Assembly (NCBI RefSeq): GCF_964340395.1
Contig: NC_135565.1
Coordinates: 13,634,709 to 13,698,708 of the forward strand
Length of the DNA stretch: 64,000 nt
Origin: Glandiceps talaboti
Taxonomy: Eukaryota; Hemichordata; Enteropneusta; Spengelidae
Direction of reading: 5' to 3'
The translations under genes and the position numbers were made by a program. This document shows positions 14,840 through 25,639 of this stretch, in pieces (the stretch's first letter is position 1; each line of letters starts with the position of its first letter). The notes below the pieces were generated by a model that was not told the DNA's origin, made no database searches, and saw only the letters and a program-made list of their open reading frames with translations.

Positions 14840-15165
14840 ATAGGAAAATGTTTTTGGAGGGGAACTAACCATATTTCTATCAGTATCTCATATCTTTACC
14901 AATTTTTCCAGAATGATAAAAATTTACAAATATTTGGTGTTGTTATACACTGTTGTTAGGATGGGGTGATGGTTGGGTTTGGGGAATAGTTGAGTTGCTA
15001 TATTCCTATCTTTATTTTGAATTTCATCCATATTTCTAACATAATATCAGTTGTGTAGGATTGTTCTATACTGTTGTTGGCATTGGGTGGGAGTTGGGAT
15101 GGGGTGTGGGGGTGGGAGTGGGGGTGGGGTTGGTGTGGGAACTAACGCAGATATCAGTGTTGAGG
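14840..15165. repeat. Three-copy degenerate repeat, about 122-bp units, with G-rich segments
   Basis: The motif gttatacactgttgttagg near 14941 recurs as gttctatactgttgttggc near 15063. Each is followed by a GGGG-rich stretch, then gggaactaac or gggaatag, then a tatcag/tatcttta segment. An earlier partial unit with ggggaactaaccatatttct begins near 14859. The short plus-strand frame over 15061-15255 simply translates the G-rich repeat. Confidence 0.75.
15084..15139 (+). other. G-rich tract, candidate G-quadruplex
   Basis: More than six runs of three to five G separated by one to four bases lie on the plus strand (gggtgggag, gggatggggtgtgggggtg, then gggagtgggggtggggttgg). This satisfies the usual G3+N1-7 pattern several times over. 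Formation of a quadruplex is an inference from the pattern. Confidence 0.7.
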
Positions 15166-15259
15166 AGAATAGAAAGAGAGAAAATTGCTCTCTACTTACG
15201 CACTGTAATTAATCTGTATACTAATCATGTTGAATTCCATGTGTGTTCTTCTTAGTTGT

Positions 15260-17040
15260 TGATATTGCTAAGCCTGCAGCTGTTTCATTCCTGGTTTAAC
15301 TTTTCCTTTTAATAAACACAACCAACGTCAAGAATGCAGTGTTGGAATTCGATCAAATATTTGATAAAGTAGTTTCATTGGGAAGGAATTTTGACATAGT
15401 TTTCAGTGAGTCCGTTCATCGTCTGTATTTTGTATACATCTATTATAGTAAACATGTAATTTGACATGTTATAAAAAATAAGACGTAAAATAAGATCAAA
15501 TTATGAGAATTTTATAATTAATTGATAACCTAATTGTGTGGTATATTCCTTTTTTCTGTATAATGTTGTCGGTGTACGACACCGGGATTAACGTTGTTAT
15601 TGGTTAATTAAAAAACAAGAGATGGAAAAATGGGACACTTCAGCTGCAAGTAAATCAATTAAGAACTATGGAAGCGTTATAATTTATTCAAATGACAATA
15701 TCTGACCTTTCACCTCAGTAGATAAATTGACACAATTGTTAATTGCCGAATAGAACAGTTCTGTCGAATTGATTGTTGAAAGGGTTTAATTAGTACAATT
15801 AATTAAGAAATATTCTTTGGAATTTGATGACTTGTCCATGGTTTAGGTTCGTGAGAGTTTTGAAAGTGTCTCATGTACGCCTTTGTTTTTTGGCAGCTGT
15901 GTGAAGAAGCTAAACTAGGCCTACAAATAACCTTGTGACAAAGTGTATTACCTATTATCTCAGAATTAATGATGCAGGAAAAACAATTTTGTCAACATTT
16001 TATAAGTGCCTCCAAACCTGTCCTCCCTATGCCTTCACATAAGATGGAATAAGCCATTATTGATAACACAGGGGAGATTCCATACAAAGGGGAAGGTAAC
16101 ATTACAAGGAGGTGTTCATTTGCATGCATGTAAATTTCCATGAGAAAGACAAGGAACTCCGGAGTATTGATCACATATTACACTGGATATGATTTTTATC
16201 CGGACTAATTTTTCCCTGCTGATGACAGAGTAGATATAGCGATTGTGTCTATAATCACCTTGTAGGGTGCCTCCTAGTAGTGAAGCATGAACGCTTGCAC
16301 TTCATGTGTTAATTCTATCTCGTCGTGGAGTAAGAAATGGGGGCTAAAAGATGAGTGAACGCCAGAGGGTGACCAGGGTACGCAAGGTAAATAATGCTAG
16401 TTACATATAACAGGGTGATATTTTTGGAGATCTGGATACGGAATGCGTGCATTGTGGGAAAGTCTTGACTGATATGGTACAGTATGGTGATAGGACTACT
16501 CTAGTGTGTAATACATGTACACTAGTGATAAAAATAATTAGGCGTTACTGTTGGCACTTCTGATGACCTTACATACCATTACTTGGTGCTGGATTTAGGC
16601 GGCTGTTTTCATCATCCCATCAAATTCCTTCGTATTTAGTTCTTGACATAGTATGCAAGCAAATATACTATGGAAGACCTCCTAGCACTGATGAAATGCA
16701 AGCTACTTTGTTTGGCTGGTTTCCCTTGAGAACATTTTACACAAATTACTTTGTGGTTCCTGTGAGTGTATGCTGAGCTATTCCTCACTATTTTCAATGC
16801 ATATTGCCTCATTTTTTCCCCATCATGGTGAGTTTCGATTTTTGCCCTCATTTACCCCCTCTCTCACCTCAACAGTGGCAATTTGTAAAAGCGTATAATG
16901 CGTGGATTTCAGCGTGACCTCGTGCAATAAGCAGTGGTGTTTGGATTGGCGCGTTAGAGCCACTGCATTTTTTTCTTCATTACCCCTGGGATTATCACAG
17001 TAAATGAGAGAAGTGGAGACACAGGTGCCGTAAGACACAC
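15260..17040. other. Non-coding stretch, nothing specific recognised
   Basis: AT-rich sequence with no long frame, no clear repeat and no recognisable RNA. Minus-strand frames near 15992-16174 and 16636-17047 have no family resemblance that I can see. Confidence 0.5.
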
Positions 17041-17044
17041 ATCT

Positions 17045-17345
17045 CAAATATTCTTACACACATGAATTTCACCCAATAATAGTATTATCCTAGGAAATAC
17101 ACCTCGATATATTTGATCCACTATCTTGCAAAGTTATGAAGTTTATACACGTGCTTCAAAAAAGATGATAATATTATCTGTGGAAATAACACCCTTGGAA
17201 TATTTTATCCATTTTCATTGCAAAGTTACAAAGTTTGCACACACATAACTATATGATATAATATTATCTACTACAAGAAAATACACCTGACACATTTTAA
17301 TCATTTTTTGACAAAGTTGTGAAATTTTGAATAAATTAAGGACCA
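17045..17345. repeat. Three-copy tandem repeat, about 91-bp units
   Basis: The motif ttgcaaagttatgaagttta starts at 17126, 17218 and (diverged) 17308, a steady 90-92-bp spacing. Each unit also carries an upstream segment of type taatattatctnnggaaatacacc, then tttgatccattt. Confidence 0.85.
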
Positions 17346-17662
17346 AAATGTGAGCGTCCATCAATATAATGTAGCAAGAATTGAAAGTAAAAAATGATGA
17401 TCATAAATTCGTATTATGAGCTATTTATCACAAAAGTTTTGACGACTGCAAACGAGATCCTGGAGTTTAAGTGATGTATTACCATAATTGTATGTCTAAA
17501 TATTGAATCATTACTTTAACATGGTATTTCCGTAGGGCCTATATTATATTATAATGTCAGACTTTGATAATGTAATATATAGTGCTAATATACTATTGTA
17601 TAGCTGCAGGTCTATATTTTGCTATTGTAGGAGAATTTGATAACTTGATAATTCTGTAAAGG

Positions 17663-17678
17663 TTTTTTTTTTTTTTTT
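17663..17678. repeat. Poly(T) run
   Basis: Sixteen consecutive T residues near the start of the 122-bp array. Confidence 0.95.
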
Positions 17679-18215
17679 AGAAACTTAAGGATTGTTCATA
17701 GTCATTTCATTGTTAAGTAAATATTGAACCACAATCAGACGAGCAAAGCCGACTTTAAAGTCAAGGTTTGACATTTTGATAATTTCATAGATAGGTTCAG
17801 AAGTCTAGAATTATGCACTGAAGCATTTAAATAATTAGGTAAATATTGAACCAGATTCAAACACACATATGATACAGTGTATGTGCATATCTGACTTTCT
17901 GTCGAGGTTTGAAATTGTGATTTAAATTGAGAATCCCGGAATTATTCATTGGGATATTAATTGGCTAAATATTTAACGTTAGCAATGACTTTCTGTAGAG
18001 TGTTAAAATTGTGATAATTTCAGAAGTTTAGATCCCTGGAATTATTCACTGGGGTATAAAAATAATTAGCTAAATATTGAACCACCTTTATACACGTGAG
18101 CAAACCCGACTTTTTTCTAAGCTTTGACATTTTGATAATTTCATAATAAGTTTAGAACCCTGGAATTACGCAATGAGGTATTAAAATAATTAGCTAAATA
18201 TTGAACCATATTATA

Positions 18216-18217
<2 letters not shown>

Positions 18218-18272
<55 letters not shown>
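18218..18272. repeat. (AC)n microsatellite inside the 122-bp array
   Basis: About 27 AC units interrupt one repeat unit. Removing the tract restores the regular spacing of the host array, so it expanded after the array formed. Confidence 0.97.
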
Positions 18273-18274
<2 letters not shown>

Positions 18275-18839
18275 ATGTATTAGCATATCTGACTTGCTGT
18301 CGAGGTTTGAAATGGTGACAATTTCATAATAAGTTCAGGATCCTAATTATTTACTGAGGTTTTAAGATAATTAGTCAAATATTGAACCACTTTCATTCTC
18401 ACATGTGTGCAAATCTGACTTTCTATTCAGGTTTAAAATGTTCATCATAAATTGAGAACGCTAGAATTATTCACTAGGGTATTAATTAGCCAAGTATCGA
18501 ACCACATTTATATAGACATACGAATAAACTTAACTTTCTGCTAAGGTTTGAAATTGTGATAATTTCATAATAAGTTGAGAACCCTAGAATTATGCACTAG
18601 AGTATTAAAATAATTGGCTAAATATTGACCCAAATTCAGCTTCTAAACAATTCTTGCCAGGTTGTGAAATGTTTGATGTTATTAGAATTGATTCAAGAAT
18701 GTACATTATGGTAATGGTTTGACCAAATATTGAGGCAAGCCTGTTTATTTTTAGGTGGTTATTTTTTTTTATTCAGTTAAATACTTTTATTAATATTTGA
18801 TAACACTAACAGGGACAGTTGTGTTTATTTATGAAATAG

Positions 18840-19960
18840 TCTAAACAAGGTGAGTAGTGGCAATGTACTAAACTCTTGGTATAATATGCACTGTTGTGTT
18901 TTACCTGTCAGACTATAAGTCTGGAGAAATATAATATAGTAGCATCCTATCTTATCTGTTTCCTTGCAAATTGTAACTCATGGCATGTGAATGGATGATG
19001 ATAGATAATGGTGAGGGTGGGGGTCAAATGCTGAAGATAGTCGTGAAAGTGTACTGCAGTCTGGGTATATGTACTTTTGTGGACTATATTATTGAGTGTG
19101 ATTACTTCTGTCTGGAGATATGTATAGTAGCAGCTTATTGTAAGAATACCTTTATCCTTAGAAGTTAGATATTGTATCTCATGGCATGGATGATAGATAG
19201 CAAGGGATGGGAGTCAAATGCTGAAGGTAGTCATGGAGGTATACTAAAGTCTGGGGTATGTACCTTTGTGTATTACTAAGTAAGACTGGTTCTGGAGATA
19301 TGTACTATGTACTATGTAGCACTGGCAGCTTGTGTTTAAGTATGCTTTCACTTACAATATTGACAGTATGGGTGATAGATGGAGAGGGTCGGAGGTCAAA
19401 TGCTGAATACAGTTATGGAAGTGTACTGAACATTGGGTATATGTACTTTTATCTATTATTGAGTCTTGAGATATGTTTGGTAGCATCTTATCTTAGAGTG
19501 CTATTTTTTCTTACAAATTGTATCTCATGGCATATGACATTATGGATAATAGATGGGGAGGGGGTGGAGGTCAAATGCTGTCAAAGATAGTTAATAGTGG
19601 AACTCAACTGTGTTACACTTCGGGTATATGTACTTTTTTGTAGTAATACTGTGTTATAACTGTTAGACTGCTTCTGGAGATACAATGTACTTTCAGTAAC
19701 AGCTGATCTTCAAGTACCGTTGTCCTTATAAATTGTATTTCATGGAAAGTGAATGGATGGAGGGGTGAAGTTGGGGTTAGAATGCTAAAGACAGGGGTAT
19801 ATATATACAGTAGTGTACTAGATGCTTCTAGTGTCAGGGTGCTTGTGGAGATATGTTCAGTAACAGCTTATCTTTAGCGTAAAGTAGCCTCTACTTACAA
19901 ATTGAGTTTCATGGATGTAAACGGATGATAAATGGGATGGGTTCACATACAGCCGAGAGA
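18840..19960. repeat. Degenerate tandem array, about 185-bp units, 5-6 copies
   Basis: The motif gtcaaatgctgaag occurs (cores at 19024, 19214, 19396, 19571, and diverged at 19777). It is preceded by catggcatgtgaatggatga and gatagatggngagggt, and followed by gtgtactnnagtctgggtat, then atgtacttttgt, ctggagatatgta and agcagctta. A partial unit lacking the anchor precedes at about 18840-18980. Short plus-strand frames (18980-19168 and 19258-19590) are readings through the repeat. Confidence 0.92.
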
Positions 19961-20344
19961 ACTGAAAACTCAAGATGATACACGTTATATACTACAGTCA
20001 CGTTCACACATTTCACCCGTGTTATCGTAAAATACTGGACTTTGTTTCAATATCTTATCCTTGTTATATTAGTAGGTTTAAAAAATTGCTCAAAGAAAAA
20101 TAATTCATGTTACTTAGCAGGTGATATGATTTGCTCAAGTGTGAAATTTCACCATGCAAATTTGAGGCCTAGAATAATTTAAAGCACACATGATATAAAT
20201 AAAGCCACCTGCAAGCTTTCAGGATGAAATGATCCATGCTGTAGCCACAAATCACTTTGAAATAATGTGCTGCCTTGTAGGACAGGCTAAATAATAGCAG
20301 TAATGAACTACAGGTTAGAATATGCAGGTTTGGTGAGTATTGAA

Positions 20345-20625
20345 CTATTTATGGCTGAGGGGAGGGAGGGACTACTCGCCTATGAAAGTGGTACTGGTAG
20401 GGGTTTGTTGCTGCTTGAGGGGAGGGAGAGAAGGGGTAGAGGAGGGAGTACTCAACAATAAGAGCTGTAGAGATGTGTTGCTATTTGAGAGGGGAGGGAG
20501 GAAAGGGGTGAGGGAGGGAGTACTCGTCAGTGAAGCGGACTTGTGTTGCTGTTTGAGAGGGGAGAGAGGAAATGGGTGGGGGAGGGAGTATTCGCCAATG
20601 AAAGTGGGAGAAGCGTGTTGCTATT
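20345..20625 (+). repeat. G-rich tandem array, about 72-bp units, 4 copies
   Basis: The motif gggagggagtactcgccaat occurs near 20362, 20439, 20511 and 20581. Each is followed by a gaaagtgg or equivalent segment, then tgttgctatttgagagggga. Periods are about 70-77 bp. The plus strand is strongly purine- and G-rich. A 115-codon frame runs through it and gives a periodic Leu/Arg/Gly-rich peptide, but the frame is a by-product of repeat length and has no recognisable domain. Confidence 0.9.
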
Positions 20626-20908
20626 TGTATCCATACTCCATTAAGTCAGGATTCAATCTGTTGTTATGGTTACGATTTGACATGTGAAATCAACATGATT
20701 CTTTCGTGTGAATCCCTGTCCCAGGACCCCTCTTCGGACAAAACAATGCATTTCAGATTTGGATGATCAAAAAAGACCACCTCTTTGGGCAGCACATACG
20801 TACAAAGATTTTCGATAGGATTAAGCTCGACCCATCCCATCCTACCCCATTCCAACCCACCTACCAAATTACAATATGCAGAACATATAGATTCTTGGTA
20901 ATATTAAT

Positions 20909-21283
20909 CTAGTTCCAAACTTGTAACAGTATTACGTATTAGAAACTTCATTACTTTACCAGTCTAGTCAAGGCAGTTAGTTGTTCAAGCACATATTTCT
21001 ATGCTCCCCCAACTGTGTTCATATAAAACATGATGGCGTTGTCGCATCCCCACGTAATTTTAGTTTAAACAGACTGGAGGTGGAGTCCTGGTTGGACATT
21101 TGCATATCAGTGCAGTCCTTTGATGACAGCCTGTTTGTGATGGATTACTACTGTGACATGCACCCTTCGTGCTTCCCTCATTTCAGGGGAGCACCGTAGT
21201 TTAACACTTTTCGTAACTGCCTTGACTAGACTAGTAAAGTAATGAAGTTTTTAGTATGTAATACTGCACCAGTTTGGAATTAG
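20909..21283. mobile_element. 375-bp foldback/MITE-like element with long terminal inverted repeats
   Basis: The left arm 20909-20979 (begins ctagttccaaac, later cttcattactttaccagtct, then agtcaaggcagtta) is matched in reverse complement by 21214-21283 with only about ten differences. Weaker pairing continues inward. The 230-bp core (about 21030-21195) is similar to 55660-55815 in this window, sharing actggaggt and tggattactactg, so it belongs to a dispersed family. A 72-codon frame inside has no known domain. No transposase is present. I infer a non-autonomous DNA element; the superfamily is unknown, and no clear target duplication is visible. Confidence 0.8.
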
Positions 21284-21741
21284 ACTCAGTGATATAGACA
21301 TAGTTAGTCCAAAGGAAATCGATAGTTAAAACCATCAAGTACATTTGAAGAACTTGTAATGTTTACCTTACTGCTTAGCATTGTTATTTCATGTCAGCTC
21401 TCTCAACAGAACTTTGATAATTGATTTAATATTACAGGTAACGTTTGCATCATGTTTGGAATAGAGATTCCTTGCATGTAATTCATGTTTATATTTGACA
21501 GTAATGCAAAATTACAATATTTTTATTCCTAAGTCTTCTGATTCAAAGAAATTGATGTGAATGGTCACAGCAGTCTCCATTAATATCAGTCACAAAAAAA
21601 TTAGTCAATCAATAAATAATTTTGTGAATAAAAAAGATAATACGTAAACTTACCGTGAATAATGCGTGTATCGTAATATGAATGATATGTTTTCATTTTT
21701 GCGTATGTATGTTAATAAACCTCGTCTGTAGATTTTGGTCG

Positions 21742-22340
21742 AAATTAGCAGTAGTCCAGGACACATAGACTACTACACATTGTATCTAGACTACCAAATT
21801 AGCAGTAGTCCAGGACACATAGACTACTAAACATTGTATCTAGACAACCAAATTAGCAGTAGTCCAGGACACATAGACTACTAAACATTGTATCTAGACT
21901 ACCAAATTAGCAGTAGTCCAGGACACATAGACTACTAAACATTGTATCTAGACTACCAAATTAGCAGTAGTCCATGACACATAGACTACTAAACATTGTA
22001 TCTAGACTACCAAATTAGCAGTAGTCCAGGACACATAGACTACTAAACATTGTATCTAGACTACCAAATTAGCAGTAGTCCAGGACACATAGACTACTAA
22101 ACATTGTATCTAGACTACCAAATTAGCAGTAGTCCAGGACATACAGACTTCTAAACATTGTATTTAGACTACCACATTAGCAGTAGTCCAGGGCACATAG
22201 ACTACTAAACATTGTATCTAGACTACCAAATTAGCAATAGTCCAGGACACATAGACTACTAAACATTGTATCTAGACTACCAAATTAGCAGTAGTCCAGG
22301 ACAGATAGACTACTAAACATTGTATCTAGACTACCAAATT
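21742..22340. repeat. 54-bp minisatellite, 11 copies, nearly identical units
   Basis: The unit starts aaattagcagtagtccagga and ends tgtatctagactacc. It repeats exactly every 54 bp from 21742, with 11 complete units and the first bases of a twelfth. Most units differ by zero to two bases; the unit near 22120-22180 is the most diverged. Each unit contains the inverted pair agtagtc/gactact (7-bp stem, 11-base loop). High identity means recent expansion or ongoing homogenisation, unlike every other array in the window. All forward frames contain stops. It could be a free minisatellite or the internal repeat block of a Helitron- or MITE-type element. Confidence 0.97.
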
Positions 22341-22379
22341 TATAATTGTTAGACCAATAAATCTATTGAAAATTGTAGC

Positions 22380-22940
22380 TGAAACAGTTCCCTGTAAATT
22401 TGACTACCAAGTTATTAAAATTCATGCATTGTCTAAAGATACACGTCAAACACAAACCAAAATAAAAATGTTGGCAAGTATTCCTCCCTTGAAATGTCAT
22501 CCTATCAATTTGCAATATTGATCATACAGGAAGTGAGAAACAAAGTGATAATATTGGCAGCCATCTAGTAGTTGCCATACAAATCATTGATAGAGTTCTC
22601 TTTATCTCACAAACACACTTTTCATGAGTGCAAACAAATTACATTACCCATTGCCTTTATCTGATTGCTTCAACTGACATTTTACCAAGGCTTTTTAGCA
22701 ATTCTGTACAACAATGGAGGCAATTTGAAATCCAATGGAGTCGGACAGTCCGTACAAAGAACTCTTTTAAGGTAATTGAGTAGTGTAAATATTAGACTGG
22801 TTGGATGGATGAAATCAAGGAAACTGTTGAAAGCAGTCCTAGTTTAGGATTGATGTCTTGAGTTGTTTGCAGGTGTCAGTTCATTTCAGTTATACAGGTA
22901 CATTGGTTTACACTATCTTATTTCACTACTTGATAGTTGT
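22380..22940. other. Non-coding stretch between minisatellite and microsatellite
   Basis: AT-rich sequence with no repeat or gene signal that I can identify. Confidence 0.5.
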
Positions 22941-22942
22941 AC

Positions 22943-22946
<4 letters not shown>

Positions 22947-23030
<84 letters not shown>

Positions 23031-23034
23031 GTGT
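22947..23034. repeat. (TG)n microsatellite
   Basis: About 44 TG units with one late gc interruption. It is directly followed by a TATG block. Several frames on both strands through this region are translations of the repeat and are not genes. Confidence 0.98.
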
Positions 23035-23052
23035 ATGCATGTATGTATTATG

Positions 23053-23084
<32 letters not shown>

Positions 23085-23190
23085 TGTATGTATGTGTATG
23101 TATGTGTGTGTTTGTATGTATGGATAGATGCATGGATGGGTGGATGGATGGATGGATGTATGTATGTATGTATGTATGTATGTATGTATG

Positions 23191-23221
<31 letters not shown>

Positions 23222-23300
23222 CATGTATGTATGTATGTATGTATGTGTGTGTGTATGTATGTATGTATGGATGGATGTATGGATGTATACGTATGTGTGC
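23035..23300. repeat. (TATG)n compound microsatellite
   Basis: Mainly TATG units with blocks of GATG (about 23125-23157) and TG interruptions (about 23243-23255). Frames of 90-185 codons read Cys/Val/Tyr/Met or His/Thr/Ile strings and are artefacts. Confidence 0.98.
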
Positions 23301-23635
23301 ACATGTGTGTGTGTGTGCATGCTTATATGTAGATGGTGTGTTTTGTTTGCATGCATTTGTTCATGTAATCAAGTACATGCATACATGTCTATCCAATGTC
23401 CTTTAATGATGACACATTGACAGTGTTAACTTAAAAGATCATACATACATGTACATCAAATCAGACATCATTTGGAAGTAACAAACTGTTTCAGTCCAGT
23501 TTATTTCTTATAATACGTATTGCTGTGTTATGATGGGAAATATTTCAGATAAGATTCAAATCACCTGGAAATGTCAGATTAAGAATGGAAAGTATACTAA
23601 ATTTGTTTTACCCTTGATCGTAATATGTATTGGAA

Positions 23636-23648
23636 AGGTCAAAGGTCA
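23636..23648 (+). promoter_or_regulatory. DR1-type nuclear-receptor half-site pair (sequence match only)
   Basis: The 13-mer aggtcaaaggtca is an exact match to the consensus direct repeat with one-base spacing, known to bind RXR heterodimers and HNF4 in animals. A single perfect match can arise by chance in 64 kb of both strands, and nothing else nearby marks an enhancer or promoter. Confidence 0.35.
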
Positions 23649-23958
23649 AATGAAAATTATACTATTCACATTGATGTGAGAAAATGACACTACTGTCATT
23701 GCCACTACCTTCAAATACCATTCCTAAAATAAACTTGTCACATTGATGGTAAATAACACTTAGTAATTTCAAGGTGTCAATTAAACTTTTAAAATTATGG
23801 CAACAAAAGAAAGAAATTATCTAAATTATCTGATTATAAATTTTTTTTATTTGTATATGAGTTCCAAAATAGATGTAGCATTGGAAATCGAGCTCTGTAA
23901 GTAGGATGGTTACTCGATCTGGCAGTTGAAATTAGGTCAAATAGTATCTCACTAGGGA

Positions 23959-23996
23959 GCCCTGGTGAAAGGTGAAAGGTTAAAGTTCACCAGGGC
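23959..23996. other. Perfect 11-bp inverted repeat (hairpin), 16-base loop
   Basis: gccctggtgaa at 23959-23969 is the exact reverse complement of ttcaccagggc at 23986-23996. The loop contains ggtgaaaggttaaag. The stem is GC-rich against an AT-rich background. Function is unknown. Confidence 0.85.
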
Positions 23997-25169
23997 AGCC
24001 ATACTTGCAGAAGTAGGACTGGGTTATGATTGTGAATATTGATGTGATCTAGATTGTAAGTACCTCGATGTAAATTTTAATTTGATAAAGTTATGAATTA
24101 ATTTAATAATTTAATAGTACATCAATAGAAAAATACTGAAGTTTTGATGGGAAAAACTAATTATAACCCAAGGCCCCTCAGGCTTATGAAAAATTAAAAA
24201 TGTGTTTGTCAACAATGCATGCAAGCAAGGATTTTGTTTTCATCCCTAGAAGTTTAGAACCTGGCTAAAAACGGTTTTGGAGTTTTCTGTATTGAATATA
24301 ATTTTTTCATACTTCAGAAAAATTATGAGGGTAGATGGTACAAAAGTTTTTTATTTTTTATTTACTATGCAGTGTGTGTGTTTTCTAGTCTTTGGTCTAA
24401 AAATCTTTTTCACTGAAAAGTCTAACGTGGCCGGGGTCAACTCTTCACTTTTTTCAATTTTGTTCGTAAAAGTGTGTTCAGTAATCTCTCTTAATTTTAT
24501 GTTTGTTAAAGAAATTGTAAGATGGAACCAATTAGTTACTCTGTAAAGAACTCTGAATTTATCAAAGAGATACCATCATAGGAAAGTATGTATGGAAGTG
24601 TCAACAAATTTGATTTGTCTGCAGGTAGACACCTCAAAGTCTGTATATCTAGTAATCCTACTCAGGTGTTCAGTTCTTTTGAATTGAATCATTTCAATCT
24701 GAGTACAGGTAGAAAGATGTCCAACGTTGCTTCAATCATTCACAGAATCTTCCCTTTGTATATATATGTCCTAGCCTCTAGACAGTGCCGTGATTAATCA
24801 GTCAACGGTATACAGCCGAAGACTTCCTGAACAGCGAAGGGTACAGAATAATCTCAATTTTTAATCAAAAACGTCATGATGTGACTGTATTTATATCAAC
24901 GTGTGACAATATCTTAATAAGGAAATGCAACTTTTTTTCAATTTTGATCACAACACAGGGTGTTAGCGTGTGTGTAAATTGTCCTGGAGTAAAATCTGGG
25001 CTTTCCTACTTTTGTAATTACACGAAGGATTGGTAGGAAAATTGTTTTCAGTAAGTCGTATGTTTTCTAAGATGTCTAATCTCAGATATTAAATTTACGG
25101 ATTTCTCATGTGATGTGCTCTAAGAAGTGATACAAAAGCTATCTTGGTATGAGTCGATGACATTCAATT

Positions 25170-25635
25170 TCCTTTCCTGATCTTATAGTGGACGGTATTC
25201 TACAGAGAGATAGAGGATGTCTTGTTGTATACGTGCGCAAAGTTCACCTGTTCAAAGTTTCAGTTTTGTTCAAAGTTCCAGTTCCCAGTTTCTGATCTTA
25301 TAGTGGACGGTATTCTACAGAGAGATTGAAGATGTCTTGTATACATGGACAAAGTTCACCTGTTCAAAGTTCCAGTTTCCTCGTTTCTGATCTTTTTAGT
25401 GGATGGTATTCTACAGAGAGACAGAAGATGTCTTGTTTTGTGCATGCACAGAGTTCACCTGTTCAAAGTTCTAGTTTGATGTAAAGTTCCAATTTCCCGT
25501 TTCTGATCGTATAGTGGATAATATTCTACAGAGAGATAAAGCACATCTTTTCATCGCATGAACATTTTTTCTATATGCACAAGATTCACCTGTTCAAAGT
25601 TCCAGTGTTGTTTTCCTGTTCCATTTCCCATGCCT
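25170..25635. repeat. Tandem array, about 115-bp units, 4 copies
   Basis: The motif ctgatcttatagtggacggt begins at 25177, 25292, 25387 and 25503. It is followed by attctacagagaga, a variable segment with gatgtcttgt, then agttcacctgttcaaagttc. The third spacing is short (95 bp). Units remain about 80-85 percent alike by eye. Confidence 0.93.
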
Positions 25636-25639
25636 CTTC

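Larger units (their letters stand above)
17640..18660. repeat. Degenerate tandem array, about 122-bp units, 8 copies
   Basis: The motif taattagctaaatattgaac marks each unit. Its taaatattgaacc core occurs at 17718, 17840, 17966, 18071, 18195, 18376, 18491 and 18619. Spacing is 105-128 bp except for one 181-bp step, which is explained by a 55-bp (AC)n insertion. Between anchors the units share a gactttctgtcgaggtttgaa segment, then gataatttcataataagtt, then aaccctagaattattcact. The array looks old and transcriptionally silent. No frame crosses it. Confidence 0.92.

Noticed and set aside
21742-22340. CRISPR array
   Set aside because: Units are contiguous 54-bp repeats without unique spacers, and the setting is a eukaryotic genome.
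22858-23420. Several overlapping open frames up to 185 codons
   Set aside because: All are translations of (TG)n and (TATG)n tracts, open on both strands because the repeat lacks stops.
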